From contig MEFP01000030.1 of assembly GCA_001725155.1 (NCBI GenBank), forward strand, positions 620,001 to 684,000: a DNA stretch of 64,000 bases. The letters run 5' to 3'. The translations under genes were made by a program, and so were the position numbers. Under the pieces are notes generated by a model. The model was given only the letters and a program-made list of their open reading frames with translations, did no database searches and was not told the origin of the DNA. Positions 35,296 through 44,278 of this stretch are shown piece after piece. The stretch comes from Lysobacteraceae bacterium SCN 69-320. GTDB lineage: Bacteria; Pseudomonadota; Gammaproteobacteria; Xanthomonadales; Rhodanobacteraceae. The stretch's first letter is position 1, and each line of letters starts with the position of its first letter.

Positions 35296-37527
35296 CTAGG
35301 TGTGCTGCAGCGCGAGCGCCAGGCAGATCGCCGCCCAGACCGCCATGCCGAGCCAGAGATTGTTGCGGAACGCCGCAAAGCAGGCCGCGCGTTCGCGTGC
35401 GCGGATCAGGTACTGCTGCCAGCCGCACAACCCGGCCGCCGCGATCACGCCGAAGTAATAGGTCCAGTGCAGGCCGGCGCGCGTGCCGACCAGTATCAGC
35501 GCGAGCAGGAAGGTGCCCATGAGCACGCCGAGAATCACCTTGTCGTCGTCGCCGAACAGGATGGCCGTGGATTTGGAACCGGCCTGGATGTCCTCGTCGC
35601 GGTCGACCATCGCGTATTCGGTGTCGTAGACCGTCGCCCAGACCACGTTGGCCAGGAACAGCAGCCAGCACAGCGGCGGCAGCGCCTGGAACCAGTCCAC
35701 GGCCGGCGCGCCGCCCTTGACCGCGGCGAAAGCCATCGGAATCGACCAGCCGAACGCCGCGCCGAGCACGACCTGCGGCAGGTGGGTATAGCGCTTGGCG
35801 AAGGGGTACAGGGTGGCCAGCGCGGCGCCGGCCAGGGACAGCTTGACCGTCATCGCATTGGTCAGCAGCACCAGGCCGAACGCGATCAGCAGCAGCACGC
35901 CGAACAGCACCAGCGCCGCCCGCGGCGTGACCCGGCCCGCAGCAATCGGCCGGCCGCGCGTGCGTTCGACCTGCGGGTCCAGCCAGCGGTCGGCGTAGTC
36001 GTTGATGACACAGCCGGCCGCGCGCATCAGGAACACGCCGATCGTGAAGATCGCGAGCAGCGACGGCGGCGGAAAATCGCCGGCCGCCAGCCACAGCGCC
36101 CACCACGTCGGCCAGAGCAGCAGCAGCGCGCCGACCGGCCGGTCCATGCGCATGAGCACGAGATAGTCGCGCGCAGTGTTGCGCCAGTCCTTCGGCAGCA
36201 GACGCAGCAGCGCTTCGAGCACACTGCGCGAACGCGCCGACGCATCGGCCGGATGAGCCGGCGCGGCCGCCGCGGCGCGCGATCTGTCGTGGCTGCCCTT
36301 GGCCGCTTTCGACTTGCCTGCTGCCTGCGCCGGCGTCGGCGCCGCCTGCGGGGCCGATGCGGGCCGGACGGCCGCTCTGGCGCCATGCGGTTGCAGGAAG
36401 GCCGGCAGCGGGCCGCTGTCGGCAGGCTCGGGCGGCGGCGCGGTGGAAGACGGCTGCGCCATCGGCGCTGCGGCCGTCTGCGGCGGCGCGGTGGAAGGCG
36501 TTGCGGACGCCGCCTGCCGTGCGTTCGGTGGCGCGGCATGCGCCGTGGCGGCGGTCTCGCGTTCGCCGGCCGGCGACGTGGGTGCGGCGGCCGGGGTTTC
36601 GCGCGTGGCGGGCGGCATGGCAGCGGTTGAGCCGCGCGAGGCCGGGGAAGCCAACGCCGGGCTTGCCGGTGCCGGCGTCGTCGGCCTCGCCGGTTGCACC
36701 GAGGAAGGCGTCGAGGTCGCAGCGCGAGTTGCCGCGGCAGACGCGGATTGCGGCGTCGGAGTCGACGCAGCGGCCGGCGGCGGTGGCGTTGGACGGACAC
36801 TGCCCGGCGCGGCGGACGGAGTCGCAACCGGTGCCGGCACGACCGGCCGCGCCGGCGGCGGATTCGTTGCCGTAGCCGCCGGTGCCGTGGTTCTCGCGCC
36901 GGCAGCCGGCGCGGCACTGGCGATATGCGCGCTCGGTGCGGCGGCCGCAGGCGTCGGCGAGGCCGCCGGAGCCGGCCTTGCCGACGCGGCAGCCGGCCGC
37001 GCGGTGGCCGGCGCTGTCGGCATCGTTGGCACTGCCGGCACGGCTCGCGTCGCTGCCGCGGCCGGCGGCTCCTTCGGCATGACGGAGACAGCCGGCGAGG
37101 ATGCCGCATTCTTCGCTGCCGCCGGCGGCGTGGCCGCCACGGGATTCGGCGGCGAGGACGACGCCGCGCCGAGCAGATCGCGCGTCATCGGCGCGTTCGG
37201 TGTCGGCATTGGCGCAGAACTGGCCGGAGCACGCGCCGCCAGCGGCGCTGCTGATGCCGCCGGCACCGTTGTTGCCGTTGCCTGGCCCGCTGCCGGCGCC
37301 GCCGCCCGCGGCGCGCGCGTGCGCGGCTTGGGCGGAACCGGCGCGCCGGCATCGGCCGGCGTCTGCGCCGCCGTATCCGCATCCGCGCTCTTGCGCGGCG
37401 CGCGCGGACGCGGCGGCGGCTTGCTCGCCGTGTCGGCGGATTCGGTGGCTCGGCTGCGGCTGCGCGGTCTGGCCGGGGACGCCGGCGTCGCGGCGTCGCT
37501 GTCCGGCTCGTCGGTCTTCTTGCTCAT
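35296..37527 (-). CDS. ubiA: 4-hydroxybenzoate octaprenyltransferase UbiA with long disordered N-terminal extension
   Basis: 743 aa from ATG at 37527 ([15 protein letters not shown]), against about 290 aa for normal UbiA. The last 300 residues are a complete membrane prenyltransferase with [19 protein letters not shown] and [12 protein letters not shown], both Asp-rich Mg-diphosphate motifs, and nine or so helices. The first 430 residues are Ala/Pro/Thr/Ser-rich, with a basic Arg/Lys start, and must be disordered. The frame is open and continuous into the enzyme. UbiA makes the ubiquinone precursor in the inner membrane. An internal start near the domain is possible but no strong ribosome-binding site was seen. 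Confidence 0.85.
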   Translation of the reverse strand: MSKKTDEPDSDAATPASPARPRSRSRATESADTASKPPPRPRAPRKSADADTAAQTPADAGAPVPPKPRTRAPRAAAPAAGQATATTVPAASAAPLAARAPASSAPMPTPNAPMTRDLLGAASSSPPNPVAATPPAAAKNAASSPAVSVMPKEPPAAAATRAVPAVPTMPTAPATARPAAASARPAPAASPTPAAAAPSAHIASAAPAAGARTTAPAATATNPPPARPVVPAPVATPSAAPGSVRPTPPPPAAASTPTPQSASAAATRAATSTPSSVQPARPTTPAPASPALASPASRGSTAAMPPATRETPAAAPTSPAGERETAATAHAAPPNARQAASATPSTAPPQTAAAPMAQPSSTAPPPEPADSGPLPAFLQPHGARAAVRPASAPQAAPTPAQAAGKSKAAKGSHDRSRAAAAAPAHPADASARSRSVLEALLRLLPKDWRNTARDYLVLMRMDRPVGALLLLWPTWWALWLAAGDFPPPSLLAIFTIGVFLMRAAGCVINDYADRWLDPQVERTRGRPIAAGRVTPRAALVLFGVLLLIAFGLVLLTNAMTVKLSLAGAALATLYPFAKRYTHLPQVVLGAAFGWSIPMAFAAVKGGAPAVDWFQALPPLCWLLFLANVVWATVYDTEYAMVDRDEDIQAGSKSTAILFGDDDKVILGVLMGTFLLALILVGTRAGLHWTYYFGVIAAAGLCGWQQYLIRARERAACFAAFRNNLWLGMAVWAAICLALALQHT

Positions 37528-37736
37528 GGGGCGAGTGTAGCCCGCGGCACCGGCGCCGCAGTGTGCAGGCGGCACGCTATCACAGGGATCTCAGCGTGGC
37601 TGAACGCCGCAGCCGCGCGCGACGGCGTCGACACCGGCACCACCGCCGGCAGGTTCCCGCACGAACACGACGCCGATGAACCTCTCAGCCGCGCGCCGGG
37701 CCTTCGGCACGGCGCGCGGGCGATGCCATTGCACGC

Positions 37737-39731
37737 TTACGGCGAGAAGCTGTAGGTCGCCGTACCGTCGCCGTTGTCCTTGAGCTCGCGGATCGCACCG
37801 GCGACGCCGTTGGCCCTGGCCACGTCGGCCTGGCCGGCGCGTGCGCGGAAGGTTGCCGGCGTCTTGAGCCTGAGCGGCGCGAAATGCACCGGGCTGGCGT
37901 CGATGTCGCTGCGCTTGAGCGTCGGATGCGCCTTGAGCCAGGCAATGACCACGTCGCGGTTGGTCGTCTCGGCCGACATGACGATGTTCTTGCCGTCCAG
38001 GCCCGGGATGCCACCGCTGCCGCTGGCGCGGTAGTTGTTCGTCGCGACGATGAACGGCTGGCCCGGCTGCACCGGCTTGCCGGCGTAGTCGAGCCTGACG
38101 ATGCGATCCCCGGGCGCGCGCGACAGGTCGATCGTGTAGCTCAGACCGCCGCCCTGGATCACGTCGAAGTTGTAGGTCGGCACGCGCGTGTTGATCAGCG
38201 CCTGCGCCTCGGCCGACTGCGGGTCGAGGCGATTGAAGCGTTCAGCGGATTTCTCGAGCCAGTTCTTCAGCGTCGCGCCGTCGACCTTCACCGCGGCGAT
38301 GGTGTTCGGATACAGGTACAGATCGGCCGCGCTCTTGATCGTGACCTGGCCCGGCTTGACGTCGCTGTAGTCCTCCGGACCGGCGAAACCGCCCTTGAAT
38401 GCGGCCGCGGCCGACAGCACCGGCACGCCGGCCAGGTCGGGCCGCTCGCTGGCGATCCAGTCCTGGGTGAACGCGCGCTGCGCGGCATTGATCACGCCCA
38501 GCGCGCTGACGTCGCCCTGGTCGGCGAAATAGGTGCTCAGACGGAAGTCGGTGCGGCCTATGGCCGTGTCGACCCAGTTCATCGTCGCGCGGTGTTCGGC
38601 GTCGACGAGGCGACCGATTTCCGGATCCGGTGCGACGCAGTCCTGGTCCTTCGCGCAGATGCTGCGCACCTGGCTGAAGGTCTTGTCCTTGACGATCTGC
38701 CAGCGGCCGTCCTGGCGCACCAGCGCCAGCTTGATCACGCCGAGCGCCTTGCCCCAGAAGCTGCCCATGACCGCCGGCACCCCGCGTACGAAGCCGCGCT
38801 CGTTGTCGACCTCGGCCATGTTGTTGAAGCGCGATTTCGGATTGCTCGCGTTCGGGAACGTGTCGTGGGAGTGGCCGAGCATGATCGCGTCGATGCCGGC
38901 GACGCCGGCCAGATGCCAGTTCGCGTTCTCCATGTCGTTGCTGTACGGCGACGGATTCAGGCCGCCGTGGGATACCGCGACGACGAGGTCGACCTTCTGC
39001 GCACGCAGTTCGGGCAGGTATTTCTGCGCCGCCTCGACCACGCCGAGCACGGTGACCTTGCCTTCGAGATTGCGCTTGTCCCACTTCAGGATCGGCGGCG
39101 GCGCGAAGCCGAGCACGCCGATGCGCAGCGGCACCTGCAGCGCACTGCCGTCGGGCGTATAGGCCGTGATCGTCTTCTCGACCACGAGCCAGGGCCGGTA
39201 CAGCGGCTTGCCGTCGCGCGCGGAGAACACGTTGGACAGCACCAGCGGGAAAGCCGGGCCCTTGCAGGCATTGGCGCTGACACCGTCGGCCGCGAACGGC
39301 GTGCCGGTAACCTGGGCCAGGAAATCCAGGCCGTAGTTGAACTCGTGATTGCCTATCGTGCCGGCGTCGTAACCCAGCGCGTCCATGGCCTTGTAGGTGG
39401 CCAGTTCCTGCGAGCACGGCAGGCGCTCGGCCAGGGCCTGGTAATCGGCGAGCGAGGTGCCCTGGATGGTGTCGCCGTCGTCGAACAGGAAATGGTTCGG
39501 ATTCTCGCGGCGCACCTCGCGGATCAGGGTCGCGACGCGTTCGAAGCCGATGGTCGGATCGACCACGCCCTTGAAGTAGTCGAAGCTCAGCACGTTGGCG
39601 TGCAGGTCGGTGGTTTCCAGCAGCGCGACGTCGGCGCGGGCACCGTCTTCGAGGCGGGAAACCTTGCCGCCGCCGCCGGCGCAGGCGGACAGGGCGAGCG
39701 CGAGGCTCAGGGCGATCAGGGCGCGGGACAT
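37737..39731 (-). CDS. cpdB: Periplasmic 2',3'-cyclic-nucleotide phosphodiesterase/3'-nucleotidase-like lipoprotein
   Basis: 664 aa with a lipoprotein signal (MSRALIALSLALALSAC). The metallophosphatase domain shows ETTDLHANVLSFDY, FLFDDGDTIQGTSL, TIGNHEFNYGLDF and GHSHDTFPN, and the C-terminal 5'-nucleotidase domain has VPTYNFDVIQGGGLSYTIDL. This matches CpdB, which degrades extracellular 2',3'-cyclic nucleotides to scavenge phosphate and nucleosides. E. coli CpdB is soluble; here a lipobox suggests anchoring. It is divergent from an alkaline phosphatase gene. Confidence 0.9.
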   Translation of the reverse strand: MSRALIALSLALALSACAGGGGKVSRLEDGARADVALLETTDLHANVLSFDYFKGVVDPTIGFERVATLIREVRRENPNHFLFDDGDTIQGTSLADYQALAERLPCSQELATYKAMDALGYDAGTIGNHEFNYGLDFLAQVTGTPFAADGVSANACKGPAFPLVLSNVFSARDGKPLYRPWLVVEKTITAYTPDGSALQVPLRIGVLGFAPPPILKWDKRNLEGKVTVLGVVEAAQKYLPELRAQKVDLVVAVSHGGLNPSPYSNDMENANWHLAGVAGIDAIMLGHSHDTFPNASNPKSRFNNMAEVDNERGFVRGVPAVMGSFWGKALGVIKLALVRQDGRWQIVKDKTFSQVRSICAKDQDCVAPDPEIGRLVDAEHRATMNWVDTAIGRTDFRLSTYFADQGDVSALGVINAAQRAFTQDWIASERPDLAGVPVLSAAAAFKGGFAGPEDYSDVKPGQVTIKSAADLYLYPNTIAAVKVDGATLKNWLEKSAERFNRLDPQSAEAQALINTRVPTYNFDVIQGGGLSYTIDLSRAPGDRIVRLDYAGKPVQPGQPFIVATNNYRASGSGGIPGLDGKNIVMSAETTNRDVVIAWLKAHPTLKRSDIDASPVHFAPLRLKTPATFRARAGQADVARANGVAGAIRELKDNGDGTATYSFSP

Positions 39732-40002
39732 CGGTCTGGAAACCTCGGAATTCGGTGGCGGTGGTCACAGCCCCCGCGGGGGCGGCGGGATGCTCGTGAC
39801 GCGGCATCCGGCGGTGTCGCGGGGAAATGCGGCAGGGCGGCCTGGCCCCGTGCCGATGCGTATCCGCATCGCCCCGAAGGCGCGAACCTTAGCATCGGCC
39901 TGCGTCCGTCGCATGTCCGGCCGGCCCGGGGTCGGATGGCCGCGCCGACGCCGGGCTGTCACACTGCCTGCTTAACGTCGCGAACCCGACCGGAGAATTG
40001 CC
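39732..40002. promoter_or_regulatory. Divergent promoter region between two phosphatase genes
   Basis: This 271-bp gap separates cpdB-like and phoA-like genes read in opposite directions. It holds a GCCCCCGCGGGGGC palindrome near 39770 and a GATGCG-TATC-CGCATC hairpin near 39857-39872. CTGTCACACTGCCTG at about 39956 weakly recalls a Pho-box half-site, but no second proper half is seen. Shared phosphate control is plausible but not shown. Confidence 0.35.
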
Positions 40003-41727
40003 GTGAAGCCACTGCGTGTGCTGCCTGCCGCCGTCGCCCTCATCCTCACTGCCTGCGCCAGCCAGCCCGGCCCGGCGACGCACCAGGCCGCCGCCTCGGC
40101 AGTGACCGTGCCGCAGATCCAGCGCCCGCAGGAAGAGACCGCACAATGGTGGTTCACCGCCGGTGCCGCCACGGCCCGGGCCAACGTCGGCGCGACGGCG
40201 CCGAAAGCGAAGAACGTCATCGTGTTCCTCGGCGACGGCATGAGCATCACGACGATTGCCGCGGCACACATCCTGCTCGGCCAGCGCCAGGGCAAGGACG
40301 GCGAAAGCGCGCGGCTGTCGTTCGAGAACCTGCCGTATACCGCGCTGAGCCGCACCTACGAAACCGATTCGCAGACCCCCGATTCGGCCGGCACGATGAC
40401 CGCGATCATGACCGGCGTGAAGACCAAGGCCGGCTTCATCGGCATCGGCCAGGCCGCCGACCGCGCCGACTGTGCATCCAGCCGCGGCCAGGAGCTCGTC
40501 ACCGCGCTGGAACTCGCCGAGCTGTCCGGCATGTCCACGGGCGCGGTGACCACGACCAAGATCACCCATGCGACGCCGGCGGCGACCTACGGTCATCTGC
40601 CCGAGCGCAACTGGGAATCCGACGTCGACGTCGGCCAGTCGCCGGCCGGCGGCGACTGCGTCGACTTCGCGCGCCAGCTGGTCGAGCAACCCTTCGGCGA
40701 CGGCCTCGAAGTGGCCCTCGGCGGCGGCCGCGAGAACTTCATGCTGCCGATCCAGCGCGATCCGGAAGAACCCGGCCGACCGGGCAAGCGCCTCGACCAG
40801 CGCGACCTGATCGCGCAATGGAGTGCGCGTCCCGGCGCGGCCTACGTCTGGAACAAGCAGCAGTTCGACGCCGTCGATCCGGCCAGGACGACGCATCTGC
40901 TCGGCCTGTTCGAGCGCTCGCACATGCGCTTCGAGCACGACCGCACGAATCCGCCGGCCAACGAAAGCGGCCGTGTCGCCGCCGACGAGCCCAGCCTGGC
41001 CGAGATGACGCGCACGGCGCTGAAGGTTCTGAAGAAGAATCCCAAGGGCTATTTCCTGATGGTCGAAGGCGGCCGCATCGACCATGCGCACCATGCCGGC
41101 AATGCCTATCGCGCGCTGACCGACACGATCGCGTTCTCCGAAGCCGTGCAGGCCGCGCTCGACGAGACCGACGCGGCCGACACGCTGATCGTCGTCACGG
41201 CCGACCACGCGCACACGCTGACGTTCGCCGGCTACCCGCAGCGCGGCAATCCGATACTCGGCCTGGTCCACGGCGGTTCCGATTTCGAGGACTCCGGCTC
41301 GGCGCTCGCGCTGGACCAGCACAAGCTGCCGTACACGACCTTGGGCTACGCCAATGGCCCCGGCTACGCCGGCGCCAGCGACCAGCAGCCCGAGGGCCCC
41401 AAGACCTATCCGCACTACTACCGCAGCCTCGGCAAACCGGCCAGCCGCCGCCCGGACCTGACCAGGGTCGACACGCAGGCGCCGGACTACATGCAGGAAT
41501 CGACCGTGCCGTTCATGAGCGAAAGCCACGGCGGCGAAGACGTCGCGATCTTCGCGCGCGGTCCCGGTGCGCAGGCCTTCCACGGCGAGCTCGAACAGAA
41601 CGTGATCTTCCACATCATCGTGCAGAGCTCGCCGCTGCTGCGCGACGCGCTGTGCCGGAACGGCAGCTGCAACGCCGACCAGGTGCCGGTCAACCTGCCG
41701 GTTCGCGCGAAGCTGCTCGCGAAATAG
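40003..41727 (+). CDS. phoA: Alkaline phosphatase, lipoprotein
   Basis: 574 aa with lipobox LTAC (Cys18). Catalytic elements of the PhoA superfamily are all visible: FLGDGMSITT (metal D78), the nucleophile Ser in TPDSAGTMTA (S128), VEGGRIDHAHHAG, VVTADHAHTLTF and SESHGGEDVAIF. It is longer than E. coli PhoA (471 aa) and lacks a Sec-cleaved soluble signal, so outer- or inner-membrane anchoring is expected. It removes phosphate from organic esters in the periplasm. Confidence 0.9.
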   Translation: MKPLRVLPAAVALILTACASQPGPATHQAAASAVTVPQIQRPQEETAQWWFTAGAATARANVGATAPKAKNVIVFLGDGMSITTIAAAHILLGQRQGKDGESARLSFENLPYTALSRTYETDSQTPDSAGTMTAIMTGVKTKAGFIGIGQAADRADCASSRGQELVTALELAELSGMSTGAVTTTKITHATPAATYGHLPERNWESDVDVGQSPAGGDCVDFARQLVEQPFGDGLEVALGGGRENFMLPIQRDPEEPGRPGKRLDQRDLIAQWSARPGAAYVWNKQQFDAVDPARTTHLLGLFERSHMRFEHDRTNPPANESGRVAADEPSLAEMTRTALKVLKKNPKGYFLMVEGGRIDHAHHAGNAYRALTDTIAFSEAVQAALDETDAADTLIVVTADHAHTLTFAGYPQRGNPILGLVHGGSDFEDSGSALALDQHKLPYTTLGYANGPGYAGASDQQPEGPKTYPHYYRSLGKPASRRPDLTRVDTQAPDYMQESTVPFMSESHGGEDVAIFARGPGAQAFHGELEQNVIFHIIVQSSPLLRDALCRNGSCNADQVPVNLPVRAKLLAK

Positions 41728-41785
41728 TCCGATCCCGGCGGCGTGGGTTGCGGCAACCCTCCGGCGAGCTGCAACGGTGCCGCGC

Positions 41786-41826
41786 GTAGGTTGTGGTGAG
41801 CGCAGCGAACCGCAACGTCGCGGCAT
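41786..41826 (+). repeat. Dispersed intergenic repeat, copy B
   Basis: GTAGGTTGTGGTGAGCGCAG followed by CGAACCGCAACGTCGCGGCAT. It is the best-preserved copy with full left (GGTTG) and right (CGGCAT) ends. Confidence 0.6.
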
Positions 41827-41955
41827 CAACGGCGCAAGAACGGCACGAGCCCACACTGCGGGGCGGTCCACGACGCCCCCTCACTGCCGGAAAGCTTGAC
41901 CACTTCACGCCACGCCACGCCGCATCGTCGCGGCTGGCCTTGTGTAGCGGATAGA

Positions 41956-41989
41956 CCGCGACGTTACGGTTCGCTGCGCTCACCCAACC
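41956..41989 (-). repeat. Dispersed intergenic repeat, copy C (inverted)
   Basis: Minus strand: GGTTGGGTGAGCGCAGCGAA followed by CCGTAACGTCGCGG. It is an inverted partner of copy B with one mismatch in the shared core (T for C). Confidence 0.6.
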
Positions 41990-42081
41990 GAGGGCATCTC
42001 CTAGCCCCCGCACGCGTATGCCTGCGCTGCGCAGGCGCGACACGACTCGGCCACGCCGAGCGCACCGGCGAGCCCATCCGC

Positions 42082-42675
42082 TCACGGCTCGTAGCGGTAA
42101 TGCCCGGTGATCGGGTAGTCGAACAGCATGTCCTCGATCTGCGTGCCGGCACCGATGTTGTGCACGATCAGCGGCCGGCCGTTGCGGCGCTGCGCGGTGA
42201 CCAGGCCGATGTGCGGCAGGTTGCCGGGCAGCATCCAGGTCACGATGTCGCCGGGTGCGTAGACCGCGGCATCGGTGCGGCTGACCGGCAGGCTGCGGCC
42301 ATGGCGCGCGAAGAACGTCGCGAGGTTCGGCACGCGGCGGTGGTCGATGTTGCGGTCGGGGCCGCGCAGTCCCCAAAGTTTCGGATAGGCGGCCCAGTGC
42401 GCGCGCATGTCCTCGTGCACGCGCTGCTGCAGGTCGACACCGATCCCGCGATAGGCGCGGATCACGACGTCGGTGCACACGCCGCGATCCACCGGCACGT
42501 CTCCGCCGGGATAGGCGACGCGCGCGTAAGCCGCGTCGTAGCGCAAGGTGACGCCGACCTGGGCCGCCGCCGCGTCGAGCAGGCCGGCCGGAAACGCCGG
42601 CGGCGTCGCCGCTGCCGGCGTTGCGGCGAGCAGCAGCGCCAGCAGGCAGCCGGTACCGCGCAACCGCGGCTTCAC
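42082..42675 (-). CDS. DUF1287-family exported protein
   Basis: 197 aa with a signal peptide (cleavage near AATPAAATPP). GVTLRYDAAYARVAYPGGDV, RGVCTDVVIRAYRGIGVDLQ and VTWMLPGNLPHIGLVT are characteristic of the DUF1287 (YijK/YiiX-associated NlpC-like) family. Cys in RGVCTD and His in LPHIGLV form a plausible Cys-His pair, so a periplasmic amidase or cysteine peptidase is likely though unproven. The stop of the hydrolase gene upstream overlaps its ATG by four bases. Confidence 0.82.
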   Translation of the reverse strand: MKPRLRGTGCLLALLLAATPAAATPPAFPAGLLDAAAAQVGVTLRYDAAYARVAYPGGDVPVDRGVCTDVVIRAYRGIGVDLQQRVHEDMRAHWAAYPKLWGLRGPDRNIDHRRVPNLATFFARHGRSLPVSRTDAAVYAPGDIVTWMLPGNLPHIGLVTAQRRNGRPLIVHNIGAGTQIEDMLFDYPITGHYRYEP

Positions 42676-43514
42676 GGCCCACCCGCCGGCAGCACGCCCT
42701 GCGCGCGCAGGAAGCCGCCGATCAGCCGCGTGAAGTCGCGGCTGAAATAGGCGCAGTCGTTGTGCCGGCAGGCCTCGCGATACAGCTGCGTGCGCGGCGA
42801 GGCGGCCGCCATGCGGCGCGCATGAGCCGGCGCAATCAGCGTGTCCCGGTCGCCGTGCATCAGCAGCACCGCATGCGGAAACGCGGCGATGCGCGCCGCC
42901 GTGTCGAAGCGATCGCGCACGAGCCAGGACGGCAGGAAGCGGTCGTTCGCGAGATCGGCGGTCGAGGCGAAGGTCGACAGCAGCATCAGCGCCGCCAGTG
43001 CGCGATGGCGCGTGAGTTCGGCCGCGGGAGCGCCGCCGATCGAGCGGCCCAGCGCAACGATGCGCGCGGCGTCGACCTCGCCCTGTTGCGCAAGCCAGTC
43101 ATAGGCGGCAGTCGATGCTTCGACCAGACTGTCGAAACCCGGCGCACCGTCGGCACCGGCATAGCCCGGCAACTCGACGAGCAGCACGTGCAGGCCCCGC
43201 GCGCGCAGCGCGTCGAATGCGTTCAGGTGCTGGTCGGCGGTCTCGCCGTTGCCGTGGAAGAACAGCAGTGCGGGCGCCGGCGCCATCGCAGTTGTGGCCG
43301 GCAGGAACGCGCAGCGCGCGCGGCCGTAGGATACGGGCAGCTCGACCCACCGCGCCGGCGCGGCCAGCGCCGCGCTGGACGGATGCGGCGCGCCGGCCAG
43401 CGGGAACAACAGCTGGCGCTGCACGGTATAGAAGAACGCGGCATAGCCGGCATAGGCCAGAACTGCCAGCACCAGCGCCGCGATCGTCAGGCGTCTCCCG
43501 CGTGATTTCATCAT
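42672..43514 (-). CDS. Membrane-anchored alpha/beta hydrolase
   Basis: 280 aa from ATG at 43514 (GGGAA upstream at a spacing of 6 bases). One N-terminal hydrophobic helix (LTIAALVLAVLAYAGYAAFF) anchors the protein. The catalytic domain shows the oxyanion loop LLFFHGNGETADQH, nucleophile ALGRSIGGAPAAE, Asp in HGDRDTLIAP, and His in CRHNDCAYF. It resembles the BEM46/YfhR-like serine hydrolases that face the periplasm. The substrate is unknown. It is followed with overlap by the DUF1287 gene. Confidence 0.82.
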   Translation of the reverse strand: MMKSRGRRLTIAALVLAVLAYAGYAAFFYTVQRQLLFPLAGAPHPSSAALAAPARWVELPVSYGRARCAFLPATTAMAPAPALLFFHGNGETADQHLNAFDALRARGLHVLLVELPGYAGADGAPGFDSLVEASTAAYDWLAQQGEVDAARIVALGRSIGGAPAAELTRHRALAALMLLSTFASTADLANDRFLPSWLVRDRFDTAARIAAFPHAVLLMHGDRDTLIAPAHARRMAAASPRTQLYREACRHNDCAYFSRDFTRLIGGFLRAQGVLPAGGP

Positions 43515-43535
43515 TCACCATTCCCGGACAGGATC

Positions 43536-44180
43536 ATGGTCAACCCGGTTGGACGTCGTCATCCGCTCGCGCACGGACACCGCCGGTTCGTGCTGCTGTG
43601 CCTGGCCGTCGCCGTGCCCGCCGCCGCCGCGCCGCCGAGCTTGCGCGATGGCGACGTCATCTTCCATACCTCGCGGTCGGCGCAGAGTGCCGCGATTCAA
43701 CGTGCCACGCATTCGCGCTACAGCCACATGGGTCTGATCCTGCATCGCCAGGGCCAGCCCTACGTCTTCGAGGCCGTCGCGACCGTCCGCTTCACGCCGC
43801 TGGCGCAATGGATCGCGCGCGGTACCGGCGGCCATTACGTGGTCAAGCGCTGGCGCGAGGCCGACGCACGCCTGGACGCCGCCGGCACCGCCCGTCTGCG
43901 CAGTGCGGCGCAGGCGCTGGCCGGCAAGCCCTACGACCTGACGTTCGAATGGTCGGACGCGCGCATCTATTGCTCCGAACTGGTCTGGAAAGCCTACGAG
44001 CGCGCATTCGGCCTGCGACTCGGTGAAACCCAGCGCCTGGCCGAGTTCGACCTCAGCGATCCGATCGTCGCCGCCAAGCTGCGCGAGCGCTACGGCACGC
44101 GGCTGCCGCTGCAGGAACCCGTGATCTCGCCGCAGGCCATCCTTGACAGCCCGGAACTGGTGCCCGTCGACGAACACTGA
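43536..44180 (+). CDS. YiiX-like permuted papain-fold cysteine hydrolase
   Basis: 214 aa with an N-terminal secretion signal (RRFVLLCLAVAVPAAAA). RDGDVIFHTSRSAQSAAIQR, the His in RYSHMGLIL and the catalytic Cys in RIYCSELVWKAY are the signature of YiiX/YebB-like, NlpC/P60-permuted hydrolases. Members trim lipids or peptidoglycan in the envelope. Only 21 bp separate it from the divergent hydrolase gene, so their promoters must overlap. Confidence 0.85.
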   Translation: MVNPVGRRHPLAHGHRRFVLLCLAVAVPAAAAPPSLRDGDVIFHTSRSAQSAAIQRATHSRYSHMGLILHRQGQPYVFEAVATVRFTPLAQWIARGTGGHYVVKRWREADARLDAAGTARLRSAAQALAGKPYDLTFEWSDARIYCSELVWKAYERAFGLRLGETQRLAEFDLSDPIVAAKLRERYGTRLPLQEPVISPQAILDSPELVPVDEH

Positions 44181-44226
44181 GCGACGCCGGCTCTGCCGAC
44201 ACCGCACGATACGGCAGACGTCAATG

Positions 44227-44255
44227 CGCCTGCGCCGGACTGGCCGGCGCAGGCG
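44227..44255. terminator. Strong hairpin between convergent genes
   Basis: CGCCTGCGCCGG and CCGGCGCAGGCG form a perfect 12-bp stem with a 5-base loop between the stop codons of the yiiX-like and VWA genes. No T-tract is seen on either side, so it may be a non-canonical bidirectional terminator. Confidence 0.5.
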
Positions 44256-44278
44256 TCCATGGGCAGCGTTCCGCAGCA

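Larger units (their letters stand above)
41728..42081. other. 354-bp intergenic region with two inverted repeat copies
   Basis: It holds a weak hairpin GGGTTG-CGG-CAACCC near 41746-41760, which might end phoA transcription, and two dispersed-repeat copies in opposite orientation (41786-41826 and 41956-41989). Together the copies could fold into a long stem of more than 20 bp with a loop of about 130 nt. No coding frame or RNA gene is convincing. Confidence 0.5.

Noticed and set aside
36299-37540. A Gly/Ala-rich 413-aa frame antisense to the ubiA extension
   Set aside because: The minus-strand frame continues directly into the UbiA enzyme and begins with a sensible start, while the plus-strand frame has no context or motif. 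Some doubt remains because both are low complexity.
39732-40002. A Pho box between the two phosphatase genes
   Set aside because: Only one poor half-site (CTGTCAC) is present, without the second direct repeat at 11-bp spacing.
37884-41789. A 1301-aa open frame on the plus strand spanning cpdB-like and phoA-like genes
   Set aside because: It crosses two well-supported genes in another frame and has no recognisable domain; high GC suppresses stop codons.
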